Source of the DNA: Burhinus oedicnemus
Lineage: Eukaryota > Chordata > Aves > Charadriiformes > Burhinidae
Length of the DNA stretch: 64,000 nt
Direction of reading: 5' to 3'
NCBI GenBank assembly: GCA_008921705.1
Contig: VFFE01007030.1
Span: 1,097,201-1,161,200 of the forward strand
Below the pieces are notes generated by a model, which saw nothing but the letters and a program-made list of their open reading frames with translations, did no database searches and was not told the origin of the DNA. How positions within the stretch are numbered: the stretch's first letter is position 1; the number at the start of each line of letters is the position of its first letter. Positions 61,601 through 64,000 of this stretch are shown here, in pieces. A program made the translations under genes and the position numbers.

Positions 61601-64000
61601 GAGGAAATAATATAGCCCAAGTCAAATTTATTAGTATACATCAGTGCTTGGAAATTAACTTAATGATCAAACTTGCATGACATGTCAGCTCACTGAAAAG
61701 AAAGAGTCATCTTGCAAAGCGGCGATCAGGTTCTACGCTAAATCTTGACAAAGTAGTGCTCAATACCAAATACATCTAGAGATGCCAAACAAGCTTCAAA
61801 CTCCACAGTGATTCAGATTGACCCACTCTGTGAACATCCTCACAGGATATCGTAAGCTCTCCAATCAAAAAAATGAGTTGGTTTCTGATGTTTCTGACAG
61901 CAGATGGTTCCCTTCTGGCTGAACAGTGATAAAGGTTCCTAATCAGGTCTACAAGTACAGTGAACATTCACATTGCTGAAAGAGAAGCATCACTCCATTA
62001 AAAGCAAGTTCATAAGCAAGTGTTAATCCCCATGCAATGTAGCATTTATCATTTTTCATGCAAGTGCTCATTCCAAGAGGATTATCACTTCCCCATCCTG
62101 CCCTCTGGCTAACTACACAGGGCAGAGAAATTCTTTATTCCATATGGAAGGGGAGAGGGAGGTTGGAGGAAGCTGTGATCTCCAGCTTCCAGTTCTGCTG
62201 TAGCTACTCCAAGTTGAAAAGTGGGAAGGAGCACAGGCCAATCTTGCAGCAGTTGCTCTTCAATGAGAGCATAGATACGGCTTCCCAGAAGCTCTCTAGC
62301 AATTAGTAACACACAAACTACAAAGATGAGTGGAGGGAGACAGAGGGTGCAAGTCTCTGCCTAATGAACACTTATCCGTACAGATCTTACCAACCCACCT
62401 GACTGAACGGTCAGATGCACCTTTGATTTTTCCACACACAATTTATGCTTAAAGTGATTCTATTTTAAATGTCTCAGATAAAGTGACACAAATCGAGTAC
62501 TGTAAGCACAGTTCTACAGCTAAGATCTAAGAGTGCATAAATCCATTTGTGTAAGTTTATGACATTTGAGCCACCTTCCCTAAGTAGATATGCGCTTTTC
62601 TAAAGAACTGCCCTTTGAGGTGTAACGACCTTAAAAAAGAACATATTCTAAGCGGAATTATATTAGTTTCAGGATACTTTTGCCTTCCTTTGGGGCATAA
62701 CATCCTTACCTCTATACTGATGTCTCTCCTTGCAGAATAGTTACAGACTACATACTGCTCACCTGGGTGCTCTTGTATGACAGGTCTGCTCATGCAATAA
62801 TGTAATCATAGGCAAAAACATGTAAAGACAGCCATTCTAGACCAAATGGTATGTCAAACCCACCACAGAGACAATTGGAATATTATTTTGTAACATGACA
62901 CACATATAAAAAAGTCAAAAGCACTGCATACACAAAAGCAGCTAATAATGCTGATTATTTGTATCTACCATCCTACATAGTTCCTTAGAAGTAAATGTTG
63001 GAACAAAAACTAGATTACATGAATGACATCTAGTGGACATACCCTTCCATAACAATCAATATTTTCCATCCAAAACATAGTAAAAGCAAACACCTGAACA
63101 TCAACTAAACAACAGTAAGTTTTCCCGGGTTTTTTTTATTTATTCATTTTTCTCTCTTCATAAAGTTAACATCATCATGTAGACATGCCTTAATCTCTCC
63201 TGTGCCCCAGAAGTTAATATTATTCACCATAATCACCAGATCATCAAATTCTTAAGAACATATAGCTTTAAAAGACTGAAGACTGCCAAAGTCCTTATTC
63301 ATTTCAGTTACTTGAAGCAATTCCTTTGTGTTTTATTCCCCATTGACCAGAACGAGCTGATTTGTCCTGCTTCTACAATACCTTGCACAAGAGATTGTGG
63401 TGTTTTATTAGGATTCCTAACTACAATGGAAATAGAAAGAGCTATTTATATATGCAGGATGATTACATCAGGAGTCATTAGGTGATACTGCTGCACACAG
63501 ATTTCTGAGTTCTCTTTCAGACTGTTTAAACATGTTTTAGTTTTTGAGTGGCTGCACTGTATATACAACTGTATATACGACGACTATGAAACATATTTTC
63601 AGAAGAGCAAAAGCAAAGTTTATTCTTCTGTCCTGGATCTGATAAGCAGATTAGAGGAAAGCAGTGATCCAGTTGCAGTCTATATCTCCTCTACAAGCCC
63701 ACAGATCCTACTTTTATTCCTTTCCAATCAGCTACAATTTGAACAGCAATCCACTGATCAAGGCTCTATGACACTACCCTTCCTAAGAATTACAATTTGA
63801 CACGGATACACAAATGTGTAATGTTTGGTAACCCTGCAACATGTCTGGAGGTCAACCATGCTGCTGTAAATAATACAAACTAGATCCCTCACCTCAGCAA
63901 TGGATGAATGCAGAGGAAACAAAGAACAGCATACATAAAAGACAAGTATGTCCACTAAACGATACTGAACATCAGTACACCTGTGTTTTGATCCTAGTTT
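58691..64000. other. Intronic sequence, no gene seen
   Basis: AT-rich sequence with short TA tracts (about 60661-60680 and 63558-63580). No exon, RNA gene or transposon family recognised to the right end. Confidence 0.6.

Larger units (their letters stand above)
8113..64000 (-). other. SUGCT: SUGCT giant upstream intron, partial (at least 55.9 kb)
   Basis: Everything upstream of the 72-bp exon on the minus strand lacks a recognisable SUGCT exon. The preceding exon should end with a peptide like GSIVPYQ followed by a donor; I looked for the reverse complement of that ending around every plausible site and found none. The intron therefore probably extends past the window. It carries the CR1, MIR and palindromic repeats listed separately. 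Other genes nested within it cannot be excluded, but none shows a supported coding structure. Confidence 0.7.

Noticed and set aside
8113..64000. Additional SUGCT exons in the large upstream intron
   Set aside because: I searched for the reverse complement of the expected preceding exon (ending like GSIVPYQ plus donor) and of neighbouring conserved words and found no match with splice sites.
1..64000. Endogenous retrovirus or LTR, CRISPR array, rRNA or bacterial operon
   Set aside because: No paired LTRs, gag/pol/env-like frames, regularly spaced repeats, or prokaryotic gene organisation were seen.

Overview
The window is vertebrate nuclear DNA. It is AT-rich, has no bacterial-style gene packing, and carries mostly intronic sequence with decayed retroelements. 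Several CR1 LINE copies end in the bird-type tail ATTCTATGAT and resemble young avian subfamilies, so a bird is the best inference; the CR1 types look more like a neoavian bird than a non-avian reptile. Species cannot be fixed from the sequence alone.

The only gene I can support is SUGCT (succinyl-CoA:glutarate-CoA transferase, formerly C7orf10) on the minus strand. Two internal coding exons are clear: 8041-8112 (72 bp, phase 0 on both sides) and 3222-3319 (98 bp, ending after two bases of an arginine codon). Both have canonical splice sites and join in frame to encode a stretch of the C-terminal half of the class III CoA-transferase fold. The intron between them is 4,721 bp. Everything from 8113 to the right end (at least 55.9 kb) reads as one very large upstream intron, in keeping with the gene's giant introns in other vertebrates. 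The first 3.2 kb is the start of the next intron downstream.

Layout by plus coordinates. 1-3221: intron with an A18 run. 3222-3319: exon. 3320-8040: intron. 8041-8112: exon. 8113-11700: intron, with a stop-poor pocket at 8545-8955. 11700-12445: old CR1 (minus). 12446-21364: mostly unique intron, with a GC-rich stop-poor block at 18785-19150. 21365-22440 and 22478-23370: two CR1 copies in head-to-head inverted orientation. 27876-30540: a 2.7 kb CR1 (minus) that still shows endonuclease and reverse transcriptase motifs. 33330-33810: an L2/MIR-type tail beside a double-hairpin palindromic element. 38683-39200: a CR1 tail followed by a MIR SINE. 41161-41290: nested palindromic repeat. 43286-43410 and 44126-44250: a diverged direct repeat. 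50290-50415: a 44-bp-arm palindromic element. 57340-58155: a very old CR1. 58345-58690: a MIR-like SINE that appears split by about 220 bp.

No CRISPR array, operon, rRNA or tRNA gene, or intact mobile element was found. The biology is that of a slowly decaying giant intron: one metabolic gene whose coding content here is 170 bp, embedded in layers of CR1 insertions of different ages and several ancient palindromic elements. I found no convincing undescribed protein system. The most unexplained items are the palindromic elements, the 840-bp-spaced duplicate and the two stop-poor pockets.
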